A DNA stretch of 32,472 nt, from the NCBI GenBank assembly GCA_016218095.1, contig JACREV010000048.1, positions 1 to 32,472 on the forward strand, given 5' to 3'. The position numbers were made by a program, and so were the translations under genes. Below the pieces are notes generated by a model. The model saw nothing but the letters and a program-made list of their open reading frames with translations, searched no databases and was not told the DNA's origin. This document shows, piece by piece, positions 1-10,183 of this stretch. The stretch's first letter is position 1; the number at the start of each line of letters is the position of its first letter. This stretch comes from Deltaproteobacteria bacterium. Its GTDB lineage: Bacteria > Desulfobacterota > GWC2-55-46.

Positions 1-1
1 C

Positions 2-2380
2 CCTGACGTCGTCTGGACGGCCTCGGAGGACGGCCAAGTCGTCTTCACGAGCGCCAATGTCACGGAGGTAATGGGCTATACCCCTGAGGAGATATACGCC
101 GACCCGCGGATATGGTTCTCCAGCGTCCACCCCGAAGACCTTGAAAGAGTCACAAGGGCCTATGAGTACCTCTTCTCCATGAGCAAGGTCTTCGACGAGG
201 TCTACAGGATGCGGAGGAAGGACGGTCAATGGATATGGGTCAACGACAGGGCCACTTCAGCATACGAGAAGGACCGGACGAGGTACGCCGACGGGGTCTT
301 CTCGGACATAACGGAGAAGAAGCTCGCCGAGGAGAGGATAGAGAGGCTCACTCGTCTTTACGCCGTATTGAGCAGGATAAACGAGGCGATAGTCCGCAAC
401 CGTGACATCGAGAAGCTCTACGATGAGGCGTGCAGGGTAGCGGTTGAGGAGGGCGGGTTCCTCTTTGCCTGGATAGGAGTCTCCGAAGGGGAGGGGCCTT
501 TAAGGCTCGTTGCCGCCCATGGGGGGTGCTCAGGCCATGACGAGTGTGTACGTATAGGCATTATGGATGAGGCGGCGGGCAGGGGGCCGACCGGGACCGC
601 CGTCCGCGAGGGCAGGCACGTGGTCTGCAACGACATCGGCAGCGACCCTGACATGGCCCAATGGATGGAGAGGGCGCTTGAGTGCGGGTTCAGGTCCTTG
701 GCCGCGATCCCTCTCTGGAGGGGAGGAAAACCCATGGGCGCGATGAGCTTCTTCTCCGGGGTCCAGGGCTCTTTCAACGAGGAAGACGTCCGTCTCCTCG
801 CCGCGCTCGCCGCCGACATCTCCTACGCCATGGAGTCGATCGAGTCCGAGAGGAAGGCGAAGAACGCGGACGAGGCAAGGAGTGAGCTTGCCCTCGAGTA
901 CGAGGAGCTCGCGAACAACCTGACCGTCGGCATCTTCAGGACGACCGAGAGCGCGGACGCCCGATTCCTCGAGGTCAACCGCGCGCTCGTGGAGATGCTC
1001 GAGGCCTCTTCAAGGGAGGAGCTCATGGAGACGGGCGTGGGCACTTTCTACTGGGACCCTGCAAGGAGGGGCGAGATAATCGGGAAGCTCGCCAGGGAAG
1101 GGGCCGTCAGGGGCGAGGAGGCGGAGTTCAAGACCCTGAAGGGCAGGAGGTTCTGGGGCTCGATTACGGCCGTAAGGAAGACGAAGGGCGGAGAGGCGTT
1201 CCTCGACGGCATCGTCGAGGACATAACCGAGAGGAAAAAACTCGAGGAGCAGTTCAGGCAGGCCCAGAAGATGGAGGCGGTGGGCCAGCTCGCCGGAGGG
1301 ATCGCCCATGACTTCAACAACATCCTTACCGCCCTCATCGGTTACGGGAACCTCCTGATAATGAAAAAAGGGAATGACGACCTTGTAAGGGGCTACGCCG
1401 ACCACATGCTTACCCTCTCCGAGAAGGCGGCATCCCTCACACAGGGGCTCCTCGCCTTCAGCAGGAAGCAGGTAATGAACCCCCAGCCCACGGATATGAA
1501 CGAGCTCGTCGGGCGCATCGAGAAGATATTGAAACGGCTCATCGGAGAGGACATAGAGCTTGTGGTCTCGCTCACAGCCGAGCCCCTTGTCGTGAGGGCC
1601 GACCCGCCGCAGATAGAGCACGTCCTCATGAACCTCGCCACAAACGCCAGGGACGCGATGCCCGGGGGCGGAAGGATCACGATCGCGATGGATTCCGCCG
1701 AGCTCGGGCGCGAGTTCGTCGATTCCCACGGCGCAGGGGCCCCCGGCGGGTACGCGGTGATCGCGTTCTCCGACACCGGCGCGGGCATGTCCGAGGACGT
1801 GGTCAAGAGGATATTCGAGCCTTTCTTCACCACAAAGGAGGTCGGCAAGGGCACCGGGCTCGGCCTCTCCATGGTCTACGGCATAGTGAAACAGCATAAC
1901 GGCCTCATAGACATCTCGAGCAAGCCCGGCGCGGGGACGACCTTCAGGCTATACTTCCCACTCGCCGATGAGGCCTTCCAGCGCGTCGAGCCGCAGAAGT
2001 TCCTCGTCCGCGGCGGCACCGAGACGGTGCTTCTCGCCGAGGACGAGGAGGACGTGAGGAACATCACGAAGACCATGCTCCAGGAGTTCGGGTACCGCGT
2101 CATCACGGCCGTCGACGGCGAGGACGCCATCGCCAGGTTCATGGAGAACAAGGACTCGATCGCCCTCCTCATCCTCGACATAGTCATGCCGAAAAAGGCC
2201 GGAAACGAGGTCTTCGAAATGATAAGGTCCGTAAGGCCGGATATAAAGGTGATCTTCACGAGCGGGTACTCCTCCGACATCGTGAGGTCCAAAGGTCTCG
2301 CCGGAGCGCGCGACTTCATCTCAAAGCCGGTCTCGCCGAGCGAGTTCCTTAAAAGAGTGAGGGAGGTAATCGAAAGATGA
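2..2380 (+). CDS. Hybrid sensor histidine kinase (PAS-GAF-PAS-HisKA-HATPase-REC), 5' truncated by window start
   Basis: Frame is open from base 2 ([32 protein letters not shown]...), PAS-like start. H-box [20 protein letters not shown]-boxes [17 protein letters not shown]-terminal [16 protein letters not shown]. Confidence 0.93.
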   Translation, partial: PDVVWTASEDGQVVFTSANVTEVMGYTPEEIYADPRIWFSSVHPEDLERVTRAYEYLFSMSKVFDEVYRMRRKDGQWIWVNDRATSAYEKDRTRYADGVFSDITEKKLAEERIERLTRLYAVLSRINEAIVRNRDIEKLYDEACRVAVEEGGFLFAWIGVSEGEGPLRLVAAHGGCSGHDECVRIGIMDEAAGRGPTGTAVREGRHVVCNDIGSDPDMAQWMERALECGFRSLAAIPLWRGGKPMGAMSFFSGVQGSFNEEDVRLLAALAADISYAMESIESERKAKNADEARSELALEYEELANNLTVGIFRTTESADARFLEVNRALVEMLEASSREELMETGVGTFYWDPARRGEIIGKLAREGAVRGEEAEFKTLKGRRFWGSITAVRKTKGGEAFLDGIVEDITERKKLEEQFRQAQKMEAVGQLAGGIAHDFNNILTALIGYGNLLIMKKGNDDLVRGYADHMLTLSEKAASLTQGLLAFSRKQVMNPQPTDMNELVGRIEKILKRLIGEDIELVVSLTAEPLVVRADPPQIEHVLMNLATNARDAMPGGGRITIAMDSAELGREFVDSHGAGAPGGYAVIAFSDTGAGMSEDVVKRIFEPFFTTKEVGKGTGLGLSMVYGIVKQHNGLIDISSKPGAGTTFRLYFPLADEAFQRVEPQKFLVRGGTETVLLAEDEEDVRNITKTMLQEFGYRVITAVDGEDAIARFMENKDSIALLILDIVMPKKAGNEVFEMIRSVRPDIKVIFTSGYSSDIVRSKGLAGARDFISKPVSPSEFLKRVREVIER

Positions 2381-3450
2381 GCGAGCTTCAGGAGGGTACC
2401 GTTCTCGTAGTCGACGACAACGCCTTTGTCCTCGACAGCACCTCTCTCCTCCTTTCGGGATACGGTTTTTCCGTCTATCCGTTCACGGACCCCGCGGAGG
2501 CGGTAAAAAGGTTCTCTGAGAGAAGTTTCGACGCGGTCCTGACCGATGTCAAGATGCCGGGCATGTCCGGGATAGACCTCCTGGAAAAGATACACTCCGT
2601 GAACAAGGAGGTCCCGGTAATACTCATGACCGCCTACGCGGAGCTCGACATGGCGGTAAACGCCATAAAGCAGGGGGCGTTCGACTTCATAATAAAGCCG
2701 TATAAGCCCGAGTACCTCCTCCATTCCGTGAAAAAGGCCGTCAATTACAACAGGCTCCTCCATATAGAGAGGGACTACAAGTTGAAGCTCGAGGAGGACG
2801 TGAAAAAGAGGACGCACGAGCTCGCCCACGCACTCAACATGGTAAAATCGATGTCCCGGGAGATCGTCCACAGGATGACGGCCGTCGCCGAGTACAGGGA
2901 CACCGACACGGGCGCGCACATCAAGAGGATCGGGCTCTACTCGGGCGCTCTCGCCGAGGAGCTCGGGAAGGACGCGGAGTTCGTCGAGAACATCACCTTC
3001 GCAAGCCCCATGCACGACATAGGCAAGATCGGCATCCCGGACAGCATACTCCTTAAGCCAGGCAAGCTCACCTCCGAGGAGTTCGAGGTGATGAAGACCC
3101 ACACGACGATAGGCAACAAGATGCTCATCGACTCCCCGCACGAGAACATACAGCTCGCGGCCTCCATCGCCATAAATCACCACGAGAGGTGGGACGGGAC
3201 AGGATACCCAAGGGGCCTCAAGGGCGCCGAAACTCCCCTTGAAGGCAGGATAGTCATGCTCGTCGACCAGTACGACGCCTTAAGGAGCAAGCGCCCATAT
3301 AAGCCCTCCCTTACGCACAAGGAGGTCATGGGTATAATGCTCGATGGCGACGGCAGGACAAGCCCCTCGCATTTCGACCCGGAGATCATGGAAGCGTTCA
3401 GGAAGACAGCCCTGGACTTTAACGACATCTATGAGGGGCACCTGGACTAA
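2377..3450 (+). CDS. Response regulator with HD-GYP domain (putative cyclic-di-GMP phosphodiesterase)
   Basis: REC domain (LTDVKMPGMSG) followed by HDIGKIGIPD and HHERWDGTGYP. ATGA overlap with the upstream kinase stop. Confidence 0.95.
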   Translation: MSELQEGTVLVVDDNAFVLDSTSLLLSGYGFSVYPFTDPAEAVKRFSERSFDAVLTDVKMPGMSGIDLLEKIHSVNKEVPVILMTAYAELDMAVNAIKQGAFDFIIKPYKPEYLLHSVKKAVNYNRLLHIERDYKLKLEEDVKKRTHELAHALNMVKSMSREIVHRMTAVAEYRDTDTGAHIKRIGLYSGALAEELGKDAEFVENITFASPMHDIGKIGIPDSILLKPGKLTSEEFEVMKTHTTIGNKMLIDSPHENIQLAASIAINHHERWDGTGYPRGLKGAETPLEGRIVMLVDQYDALRSKRPYKPSLTHKEVMGIMLDGDGRTSPSHFDPEIMEAFRKTALDFNDIYEGHLD

Positions 3451-3644
3451 ATGCAGTAAATACGCGGTGTTTACAGCCTGTCTAATCATGTTTTAATCTG
3501 CGTGTGGTAGGATGTCCGGGAGGGCCTGAGCGGGAGGGTCTTAAGGACGATGCGCGGCTTGGCCCCGACGTTGGGGCTCGCTAAGAAGCGAGGCAGGCTG
3601 ACAGGCTTTTACGCTCAGCATAAAGGCGGCATGAAAGGACCTCG

Positions 3645-4316
3645 ATGACAGGAAGAGAAGAAAAAGAGCGCATCATGCTGGACGCATGGGACTGGCAGAC
3701 CCGCGCCCTGCACTGGATAAACGCTCTGCTCGTCATAACGCTCGCCCTTTTAATGCTCGGCAAGGAAGGGATGGAACTGCTCGGGGTGGAAAGGGCGCTC
3801 CGAAGACCCCTTAATTTCGCGCACGCCTACGCCGGATACGCATTCATCGTTACCTTTTCTCTCCGGGTCGTCTGGGCCTTTGTGGGGAACGCTTACGCGA
3901 GGTGGGCGGACTTTATCCCGTCAAGCAGAGAGCAGAGGGAGGGCGTGGTCAAGGACATAAAGTGGTACTTGAGCGGCTTCAAATCGAGCCCGGCGCGCGC
4001 CGTCGGCCACGACCCGCTCGCTTCACTCTTCTACATAGTCCTTTTCGTCGTGCTCGCGAGCCAGGCGACGACCGGGCTCATACTCTCAGGGGCCGAGCTC
4101 AAGATGGGGCCTCTCTCCGGACTTTTCACCGGCATGAGCGAGGAGGCTATAAAGGGTATCGCGGAGGCGCTCGAAGCGGTCCACGAGATAGGCTTCCTCT
4201 ACATCCTCTTTTTCATCTTCGCGCATATCATCGGCCTCGTGGTCCATGAGATATCGGAGAAGACCGGGCTTTTCTCATCGATGATACACGGAAAGAAGTA
4301 CTTTCCGAAGGAATGA
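3645..4316 (+). CDS. Cytochrome b561-family membrane protein
   Basis: Several hydrophobic helices with spaced His (ALHWINALL, NFAHAYAGYAF, VHEIGFLYILFFIFAHIIGLVVHEIS), b-type cytochrome layout. Confidence 0.82.
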   Translation: MTGREEKERIMLDAWDWQTRALHWINALLVITLALLMLGKEGMELLGVERALRRPLNFAHAYAGYAFIVTFSLRVVWAFVGNAYARWADFIPSSREQREGVVKDIKWYLSGFKSSPARAVGHDPLASLFYIVLFVVLASQATTGLILSGAELKMGPLSGLFTGMSEEAIKGIAEALEAVHEIGFLYILFFIFAHIIGLVVHEISEKTGLFSSMIHGKKYFPKE

Positions 4317-4343
4317 CCTTAACCCAAAGGAGGAGTGTGAAAA

Positions 4344-5015
4344 TTGCGGATACTTCTGGTTGAGGACGAAAAAGACCTCGCTATGATCGTAAAGCAGGGG
4401 CTCGAGGAGGAAGGCTACGTCGTCGACGTGGCCCACGACGGCGAAGAAGGGCTCTACATGGCCGAGAACTACCCGGTCGACGCGGTGATCCTCGATATAA
4501 TGCTCCCCCTCATGGACGGCCTTGCGGTCCTCTCCAACATGAGGAAGAAGGGGATAGCGACACCCGTCATACTCCTTACCGCCAGGGACGCGCTCCTCGA
4601 CAAGATAAAGGGGCTCGACACCGGCGCGGACGACTACCTTACAAAGCCCTTCGTATTCGAGGAGCTGCTGGCGAGGGTCCGCTCGTTACTCCGGCGGAAG
4701 GCCACCGTCAAGGAGGCGGTCATAAGGATAGCGGACCTCGAGATAAACACCGCGAGCCACGAGGTGAAAAGAGGGGGCAAATCCATCGCGCTCTCCGCCA
4801 AGGAGTACGCGCTCCTTGAGTACCTCGCCTACAAGAAGAACACGGTCGTCTCCCGGACGGACATCGTCGAGCACATCTATCACGAGGACACGGACATGGA
4901 CTCCAACGTCGTCGACGTCTACATAAATTATCTTCGGAACAAGATAGACAAGGAGTCCAAGGTGAAGCTCATCCAGACGGTACGCGGGGCTGGATACATG
5001 CTGAAGGAAGAGTAA
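4344..5015 (+). CDS. OmpR-family response regulator
   Basis: MRILLVEDEKDLAMIVKQGL REC domain plus C-terminal winged helix (NVVDVYINYLRNKID...IQTVRGAGYML). TTG start, AAAGGAGGA upstream. Confidence 0.95.
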   Translation: MRILLVEDEKDLAMIVKQGLEEEGYVVDVAHDGEEGLYMAENYPVDAVILDIMLPLMDGLAVLSNMRKKGIATPVILLTARDALLDKIKGLDTGADDYLTKPFVFEELLARVRSLLRRKATVKEAVIRIADLEINTASHEVKRGGKSIALSAKEYALLEYLAYKKNTVVSRTDIVEHIYHEDTDMDSNVVDVYINYLRNKIDKESKVKLIQTVRGAGYMLKEE

Positions 5016-5024
5016 GGGGCGGCG

Positions 5025-6437
5025 ATGTTCAACTCGATAAAACTCAGGATTGTCATCTGGTTCCTCGTCGTCTTCTCGATCTTCTTCGCCGGGATAGAGC
5101 TCTTCCTCTACTACAAGCTCGAGGAGGTCACCATACACCTCGCTGACGAGCACCTCCAGTCCGAGGTCGACACGCTCGCGAACCTCATGGCCATAGAAGA
5201 GGCCCAAGGACAGCTCGAGAGCGAGTTGCAGGAGCTCGCCGCGGCCGTCACGGGCGTATATTCCGAGAAGCTCTCCGGCCACTATTACCAGATAGTCTCC
5301 GAGGACGGCAAGGTGCTCGTGCGCTCCCCGTCGCTCGCGCTCGCAGATGAGTCCCTCCCGGTCTATGTCGGGTCTGAGGAAGGCGAGTTCAGGACGATAC
5401 CCGGCCCCGGCAACGAGCTCATGAGGCTCACGAGCCAGTCGTTCCAGTTCTCGGTCGGAAAGCTCACCTTCCAGGCCGCCGACTCGCTCGAGGATACCCA
5501 GGAGCTCTTGAGCTCGTTCAGGAACGTCGTCCTCGCCATATTCCCCGTCGTTTTCGTGATATGCGGCATAGGGGTATTCCTTATGACGGGGTGGGCCTTG
5601 AAGCCCATCCGGGCCTTCACCGGCAAGATCGGCCAGATAACCGAAGAGAACCTCGCGGAGAGGGTCGAGGAGAGGGGGGTCGTAATGGAGCTGAAGCCGC
5701 TCGCGTCCTCCTTCAACACGATGCTCGGGCGTCTCGAGGAGTCGTTCTCGCGCCAGAAGCAGTTCCTATCCGACGCCTCGCACGAGCTCCGGACGCCTAC
5801 CTCCATAATAAAGAGCTTCTGCGACGTGACGCTCGGGCGAGAGCGCGCTCCGAGCGACTACAAGGAGGCGATAAAGAAGATCGGCGACACCGTCAACCGC
5901 ATGTGCGACATCATAAACAGGATACTCGTCATCTCCAGGCTCGACAACAAGACCATCCAGTTCAAGCCCGTGAGGATGGACCTCATGGACCTCATGAAGG
6001 ACGTATTGAAGCTCATCGAGATCTCGGCCGCCAGCAAGGGGATAGGGATAAAGCTCGAAGGGAAGAACGTGAGCGTCAGGGGCGACAGGGAAGGTTTGAC
6101 CGAGGTCTTCACGAACATCGTCGAGAACGCGATAAAGTACAACAAGCCGCAGGGCAGGGTCGAGATAGCCGTAAATGAATCGAACGGCGGAGTGCTCGTC
6201 ACTGTCACGGATACCGGCATAGGCATCCCCGAGGGCGAACAGGAGAAGATATTCGACAGGTTCTACAGGGTCGACGCGAGCCGTGGCGTGACCGTGGGGA
6301 GCGGGCTCGGTCTCTCGATAGTAAAGACCATCGTAGAGGCCCATGGAGGAAAGATAGAAGTGCAGAGCCGGCTCGGGAGCGGCACTACTTTTAACGTATA
6401 CCTCCCCAAGGACCTCGATCTGAAGAACAACGTTTAA
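5025..6437 (+). CDS. Sensor histidine kinase with HAMP domain
   Basis: Two TM segments, HAMP, H-box FLSDASHELRTPTSIIKSF, N-box EVFTNIVENAIKYN, GSGLGLSIVKTIVEAHGG. Directly downstream of the response regulator. Confidence 0.95.
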   Translation: MFNSIKLRIVIWFLVVFSIFFAGIELFLYYKLEEVTIHLADEHLQSEVDTLANLMAIEEAQGQLESELQELAAAVTGVYSEKLSGHYYQIVSEDGKVLVRSPSLALADESLPVYVGSEEGEFRTIPGPGNELMRLTSQSFQFSVGKLTFQAADSLEDTQELLSSFRNVVLAIFPVVFVICGIGVFLMTGWALKPIRAFTGKIGQITEENLAERVEERGVVMELKPLASSFNTMLGRLEESFSRQKQFLSDASHELRTPTSIIKSFCDVTLGRERAPSDYKEAIKKIGDTVNRMCDIINRILVISRLDNKTIQFKPVRMDLMDLMKDVLKLIEISAASKGIGIKLEGKNVSVRGDREGLTEVFTNIVENAIKYNKPQGRVEIAVNESNGGVLVTVTDTGIGIPEGEQEKIFDRFYRVDASRGVTVGSGLGLSIVKTIVEAHGGKIEVQSRLGSGTTFNVYLPKDLDLKNNV

Positions 6438-6731
6438 GGCCTGAAAAGTTTTCATACATCTATCGCTAGCCCGCTTAGGAAACGTCCGTGCCTTCGAAAG
6501 GTCCGAAGCGGGGCGTTACCTGGCGGGCTCTCGTGTCTTTAATCTAAAATCGCAGATAATCCAGCTGGTTACCTCTTTAAAAGGCATTCCAGCCCCGGCG
6601 AGGCTGAGCCGCTAAATCCCCGAGTCACACGCCATCTCCTTTACAACCCCTTGAATTTACCCCTCTTTTTGCTCTAATCTCTTTTTAATCGGCCCTCCCT
6701 TATAATCTATGCTGTGTAAAAGGGGTTTTGT

Positions 6732-7088
6732 ATGCATATCATCTTCGACCTTATGGGCACGGTACTCGGCGCTCTCGATATGACCTTAAGGCCGGGCATA
6801 AAAGAGACGATAAGTAGTTTAAGGGCATCAGGCATTGAGGTAAGCTTCTGGACGAGCGGCCCCGTCGATTACTACAAAGATGTCTTGAGGCGGACGGGGA
6901 TAGACGGCGAGATATACAGGAAGGGCGCCATACCGTTCAAGCCCGACGTCTGCGTCGATGACGCGCCTGAGGGCTGGATGCCGGGCAGGGTCTACAGGGT
7001 GAGCATGCATGCCTCTGACACGATGCCCGCGGAACCGATACTCGTAGCAGAGCTGATATCTTCCGGAAGCAATTTCTACTGGGATTGA
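6732..7088 (+). CDS. Short HAD-like hydrolase-fold protein, atypical motif I
   Basis: FDLMGTVL (motif I-like), FWTSG (motif II), FKPD (motif III Lys), VDDAP (motif IV). 118 aa. Confidence 0.7.
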   Translation: MHIIFDLMGTVLGALDMTLRPGIKETISSLRASGIEVSFWTSGPVDYYKDVLRRTGIDGEIYRKGAIPFKPDVCVDDAPEGWMPGRVYRVSMHASDTMPAEPILVAELISSGSNFYWD

Positions 7089-7119
7089 ACGCTTCTCCAC
7101 CCCTGAAAGGAGGCGTATC

Positions 7120-7398
7120 ATGGAACCGAAAAACAGGATAGTCATAGACCTGGTCGCCGGCGGCCCTGAAGACGGCAAAAAGCCCGGGAAGGAATGCGAC
7201 TGCGACTGCCAGGTCTGCAAGTGCGGCAAGAAGAACGGAAAGGGCTACTCCGCCCCTCTCCCCGAGCTCCGGCTCATAAGCTACGAGGAGGAGGCGAAGG
7301 GGCTCTTCTCGATAGTCCGCGGGATGGACGAGAGGATACTCTCCCTGCAGAGGTCGAGGAGATGGCCGGGGAGCGGGAGGGGTTTCAAAAAGCACTAA
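7120..7398 (+). CDS. Small Cys-rich hypothetical protein
   Basis: Good RBS (AAAGGAGG) before ATG. Contains CDCDCQVCKCGKKNGKG. Confidence 0.65.
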   Translation: MEPKNRIVIDLVAGGPEDGKKPGKECDCDCQVCKCGKKNGKGYSAPLPELRLISYEEEAKGLFSIVRGMDERILSLQRSRRWPGSGRGFKKH

Positions 7399-7415
7399 GG
7401 GCCTTGAGAGAGTCT

Positions 7416-8195
7416 CTACCAGAACCCGTCCCGTTCAAGTAAGCGCCGGACGCAAAGAGCGATATTTGCCGCGATGTCCCTGCCGCTGTTAGTTATAAAG
7501 ACCTTGTCTTCCACGGAGAAGGTCTCGGATTCGACCCTTTTCACATCCCTGCCTTCGACGAGGGATTCAAATATCGGGACTATCTTGTCCTTCATCCTGA
7601 GCATCGTGTCCTCGAGGAATATCGCGCCATAAGGTTTCAGCGCCTCGGCCCGCTTAAGAAATGCCGCGACCTCCGCCTCTTCGACGTTCTTCGGGGGAGA
7701 CGACTTCGCCTCCACATAGACGAGCCTGCCTTCAACTGACGCCACGCAGTCGTAGTCGCCCCCTGCCTCGGCCCCTTTAAGACAGAGCCCCCATAGCGCG
7801 GGGGACGAGAGCTCCCGTTCGAATATCTTCGCCACAAGCCACTCCAGGGTATCGCCGAAACTGAAGACCTCTTTTGCCTTCAGCCTGTAAAGGCCTGGAC
7901 CGTTCTCCTCGATGATCTTTAACCCGAGGAGGGACTCGATATATTCGTTTGCCAGCGCCATCCCCGTATACCTTGTCAGGTCGGGAAGAGAGAACGACTC
8001 CTTATTTTTTATCACGTCGCGTATGAATATCCTGAACGAGTACCTCCGGAGCATCAGGTAGAGCGCGTCTTCGGCCTCCCCGGAGACCGAAGGAGGGAAA
8101 AAGAGGTACTGCGTGGGGTTCTTGATCTGTATCTCGAACCCCCTTCTCTTGAGCATCTCCTCGACCGGGTGGCAGGGAATAACAGTCATATGCAA
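7416..8195 (-). CDS. Hypothetical protein with winged-helix-like N-terminus and PD-(D/E)XK-like C-terminus
   Basis: 259-aa ORF; C-terminal GGDYDCVASVEGRLVYVEAKSSPPKN resembles the D...(D/E)xK nuclease core. Confidence 0.72.
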   Translation of the reverse strand: MHMTVIPCHPVEEMLKRRGFEIQIKNPTQYLFFPPSVSGEAEDALYLMLRRYSFRIFIRDVIKNKESFSLPDLTRYTGMALANEYIESLLGLKIIEENGPGLYRLKAKEVFSFGDTLEWLVAKIFERELSSPALWGLCLKGAEAGGDYDCVASVEGRLVYVEAKSSPPKNVEEAEVAAFLKRAEALKPYGAIFLEDTMLRMKDKIVPIFESLVEGRDVKRVESETFSVEDKVFITNSGRDIAANIALCVRRLLERDGFW

Positions 8196-8292
8196 GCCTC
8201 CGGTCTATATTCTACCATAAGGCTAGAAAGAACCCTCCCGGATGGATCGAAAAAAGTGGACTCAAGCCGAATTATTGGTATAATCTCCCGAT

Positions 8293-9117
8293 ATGGAAAA
8301 ACCTATACCGAAGAGAAGGCTTGGAAAGACCGGACTCGAAGTGACGATACTCGGCCTCGGCGGCGAGGGGATATTGCGGAGCTACGGCCAGGACAAGGCC
8401 GCCGTGGAGATGATCTCGGAGGCGATAGACTTAGGCGTCAACTACCTTGAATCAGCCCGCGCGTACGCCGGGAGCGAACTCTACTACGGAGAGGCGCTGA
8501 AGGGCAAGCGGGAGAAGGTCTATCTCGCGTCCAAATCCCACGCGAGGGATAAAAAAGGCGCTCTCGACCATCTCGACGAGACGCTTCGTAACATGAAGAC
8601 CGACTACCTCGACGTCTGGCAGATACACGATGTCAGGACCGAGGACGATTTCAAGGCCATCTTCGCCCCCGGTGGCGCGCTCGAGGCGTTCGTCGAGGCA
8701 AAGGAGGCCGGAAAGGTCCGCTTCATAGGCGTCACCGGGCACCAGGACCCGCTCATCATAAAGCGCTGTCTCGAGGAGTTCGACTTCGACACCGTCCTCA
8801 TACCTGTAAACCCCGCTGAACAGCACTACAAGCCGTTCCTGGAGGAGATAGTCCCCATAGCAGGCGCGAAGGACATAGGTGTCGTCGCCATGAAGACCTA
8901 CCTTAAAGGCCTCTGGGACGCGCCGAAAAAGCTCCTCTTCAACTACGCCCTCACCCAGCCGGTGGCGACCGCCGTCATAGGCTCGGATAACCTCGAACAG
9001 CTCAAGGAGAACGCAGAGCTCGCCTCGAGCTTCTTCTCGCTCAAGTACAAGGAGATACAGAGGCTCTCCCAGATAGTCTCGCCGTTTGCGAGGGAGCTGC
9101 TCTACTATAAGCCTTAA
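8293..9117 (+). CDS. Aldo/keto reductase family oxidoreductase
   Basis: RRLGKTGLEVTILGLGGEG; catalytic Tyr (ARAYAGSELYYGEAL), Lys (YLASKS) and His (QIHDV) contexts. Confidence 0.92.
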   Translation: MEKPIPKRRLGKTGLEVTILGLGGEGILRSYGQDKAAVEMISEAIDLGVNYLESARAYAGSELYYGEALKGKREKVYLASKSHARDKKGALDHLDETLRNMKTDYLDVWQIHDVRTEDDFKAIFAPGGALEAFVEAKEAGKVRFIGVTGHQDPLIIKRCLEEFDFDTVLIPVNPAEQHYKPFLEEIVPIAGAKDIGVVAMKTYLKGLWDAPKKLLFNYALTQPVATAVIGSDNLEQLKENAELASSFFSLKYKEIQRLSQIVSPFARELLYYKP

Positions 9118-9122
9118 AATAC

Positions 9123-9154
9123 AAACCTCCTGTAGCCCTGCAACAGGAGGTTTT
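9123..9154. terminator. Intrinsic terminator, likely bidirectional
   Basis: Perfect 11-bp stem AAACCTCCTGT(9123-9133)/ACAGGAGGTTT(9143-9153), 9-nt loop, between convergent genes. Confidence 0.8.
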
Positions 9155-9193
9155 GCTGGCCAATCTTTCCGAATCGGGTAAGGTTAAATTGTA

Positions 9194-10183
9194 TTAAGCG
9201 ATGGAGGGAGTCCCCTTTTTTTTTCTCCGAACTGACCTGGTTTCAGATTCATCGGCCATAGGAAACCCGTCCATCCATGACAAGTTCTTTCCGATGACAA
9301 CTTCCTCCATTGTAGAGTGGTGTGTATTGGTCATGGGGATCAGACGCATTTGAAATCCGTGGGCTCGTGCCAATTCTTTCACTTCTTCCGCATTATCATA
9401 TGTCATTAAAAATTCGCCTTTCAATGACTCGCATATCGTAAATAAGCGTTCATGGTCGAGCCGATTGTATTTATACAAGCGTTTTCCGGCTTTCTTCCCT
9501 CCTGCGGTGTAAGGAGGGTCTATGAAGAAGACCGCGTCTTTATTAGCGGCAAATTCCTCCATGACTCTTAACCCGTCTGAACAACGGAAATCGATTTTCC
9601 CGGCGACTTGATTTAAGTTTGAAAGTCTTTTCGCAAGCGTCCCCGGATACCAGCGAGAACGGATACCTTTCCCATTTTCTCCGTGTTTTATAAATCCTGA
9701 ACCTTCGGCGAGGATTCCTCCGTGAAGCGTTCGATTTTTAAGGATCGTCTTAAAGGCGACCTCTCTCTGTGTGTCCGAGGTTTTATTCAGCTCATGGATG
9801 ACCGACTGTCTGGTCAGGTCGAAAGTAAGTATTCGATTTGATAGCCATTCGGCCTCACCATTGACGATGGATTCCCAGACAGCGGCAATCTCTTCATCCA
9901 TTTCAACCATCACTACATTTTCAACAAGATTTTCAAAGAGAGCGGTCAGACTGATGATTCCTCCTCCCGCGAATGGTTCAACAAGGATTGTCGGTTTAGG
10001 GCACATAGGTGCTATCCACTTCCTGAACGTTGGTACAAACCATGTTTTTCCGCCAGGATAGCGGAATAGGCTTCGTTGCGGGATAGACGCAACATTGACC
10101 GGTTTCGGCGTTCCGGCTGTTTCAGATAATTCAGGGAATAACATCTTCTGTCTGTGCGTGTTCATGTCAGAACGGCCCATCAA
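9194..10183 (-). CDS. D12-class (Dam-like) N6-adenine DNA methyltransferase
   Basis: RYPGGKTWFVPTFRKW, EPFAGGGIISLTALFE (SAM motif), FIDPPYTAGGKKAGKRLYKYN (DPPY catalytic motif). Confidence 0.92.
   Translation of the reverse strand: MMGRSDMNTHRQKMLFPELSETAGTPKPVNVASIPQRSLFRYPGGKTWFVPTFRKWIAPMCPKPTILVEPFAGGGIISLTALFENLVENVVMVEMDEEIAAVWESIVNGEAEWLSNRILTFDLTRQSVIHELNKTSDTQREVAFKTILKNRTLHGGILAEGSGFIKHGENGKGIRSRWYPGTLAKRLSNLNQVAGKIDFRCSDGLRVMEEFAANKDAVFFIDPPYTAGGKKAGKRLYKYNRLDHERLFTICESLKGEFLMTYDNAEEVKELARAHGFQMRLIPMTNTHHSTMEEVVIGKNLSWMDGFPMADESETRSVRRKKKGTPSIA

Noticed and set aside
1010-3183. Long minus-strand ORFs (295 aa and 435 aa) opposite the kinase and HD-GYP genes
   Set aside because: Low-complexity antisense shadows of GC-rich coding sequence; no domain motifs, while the plus strand encodes clear families.
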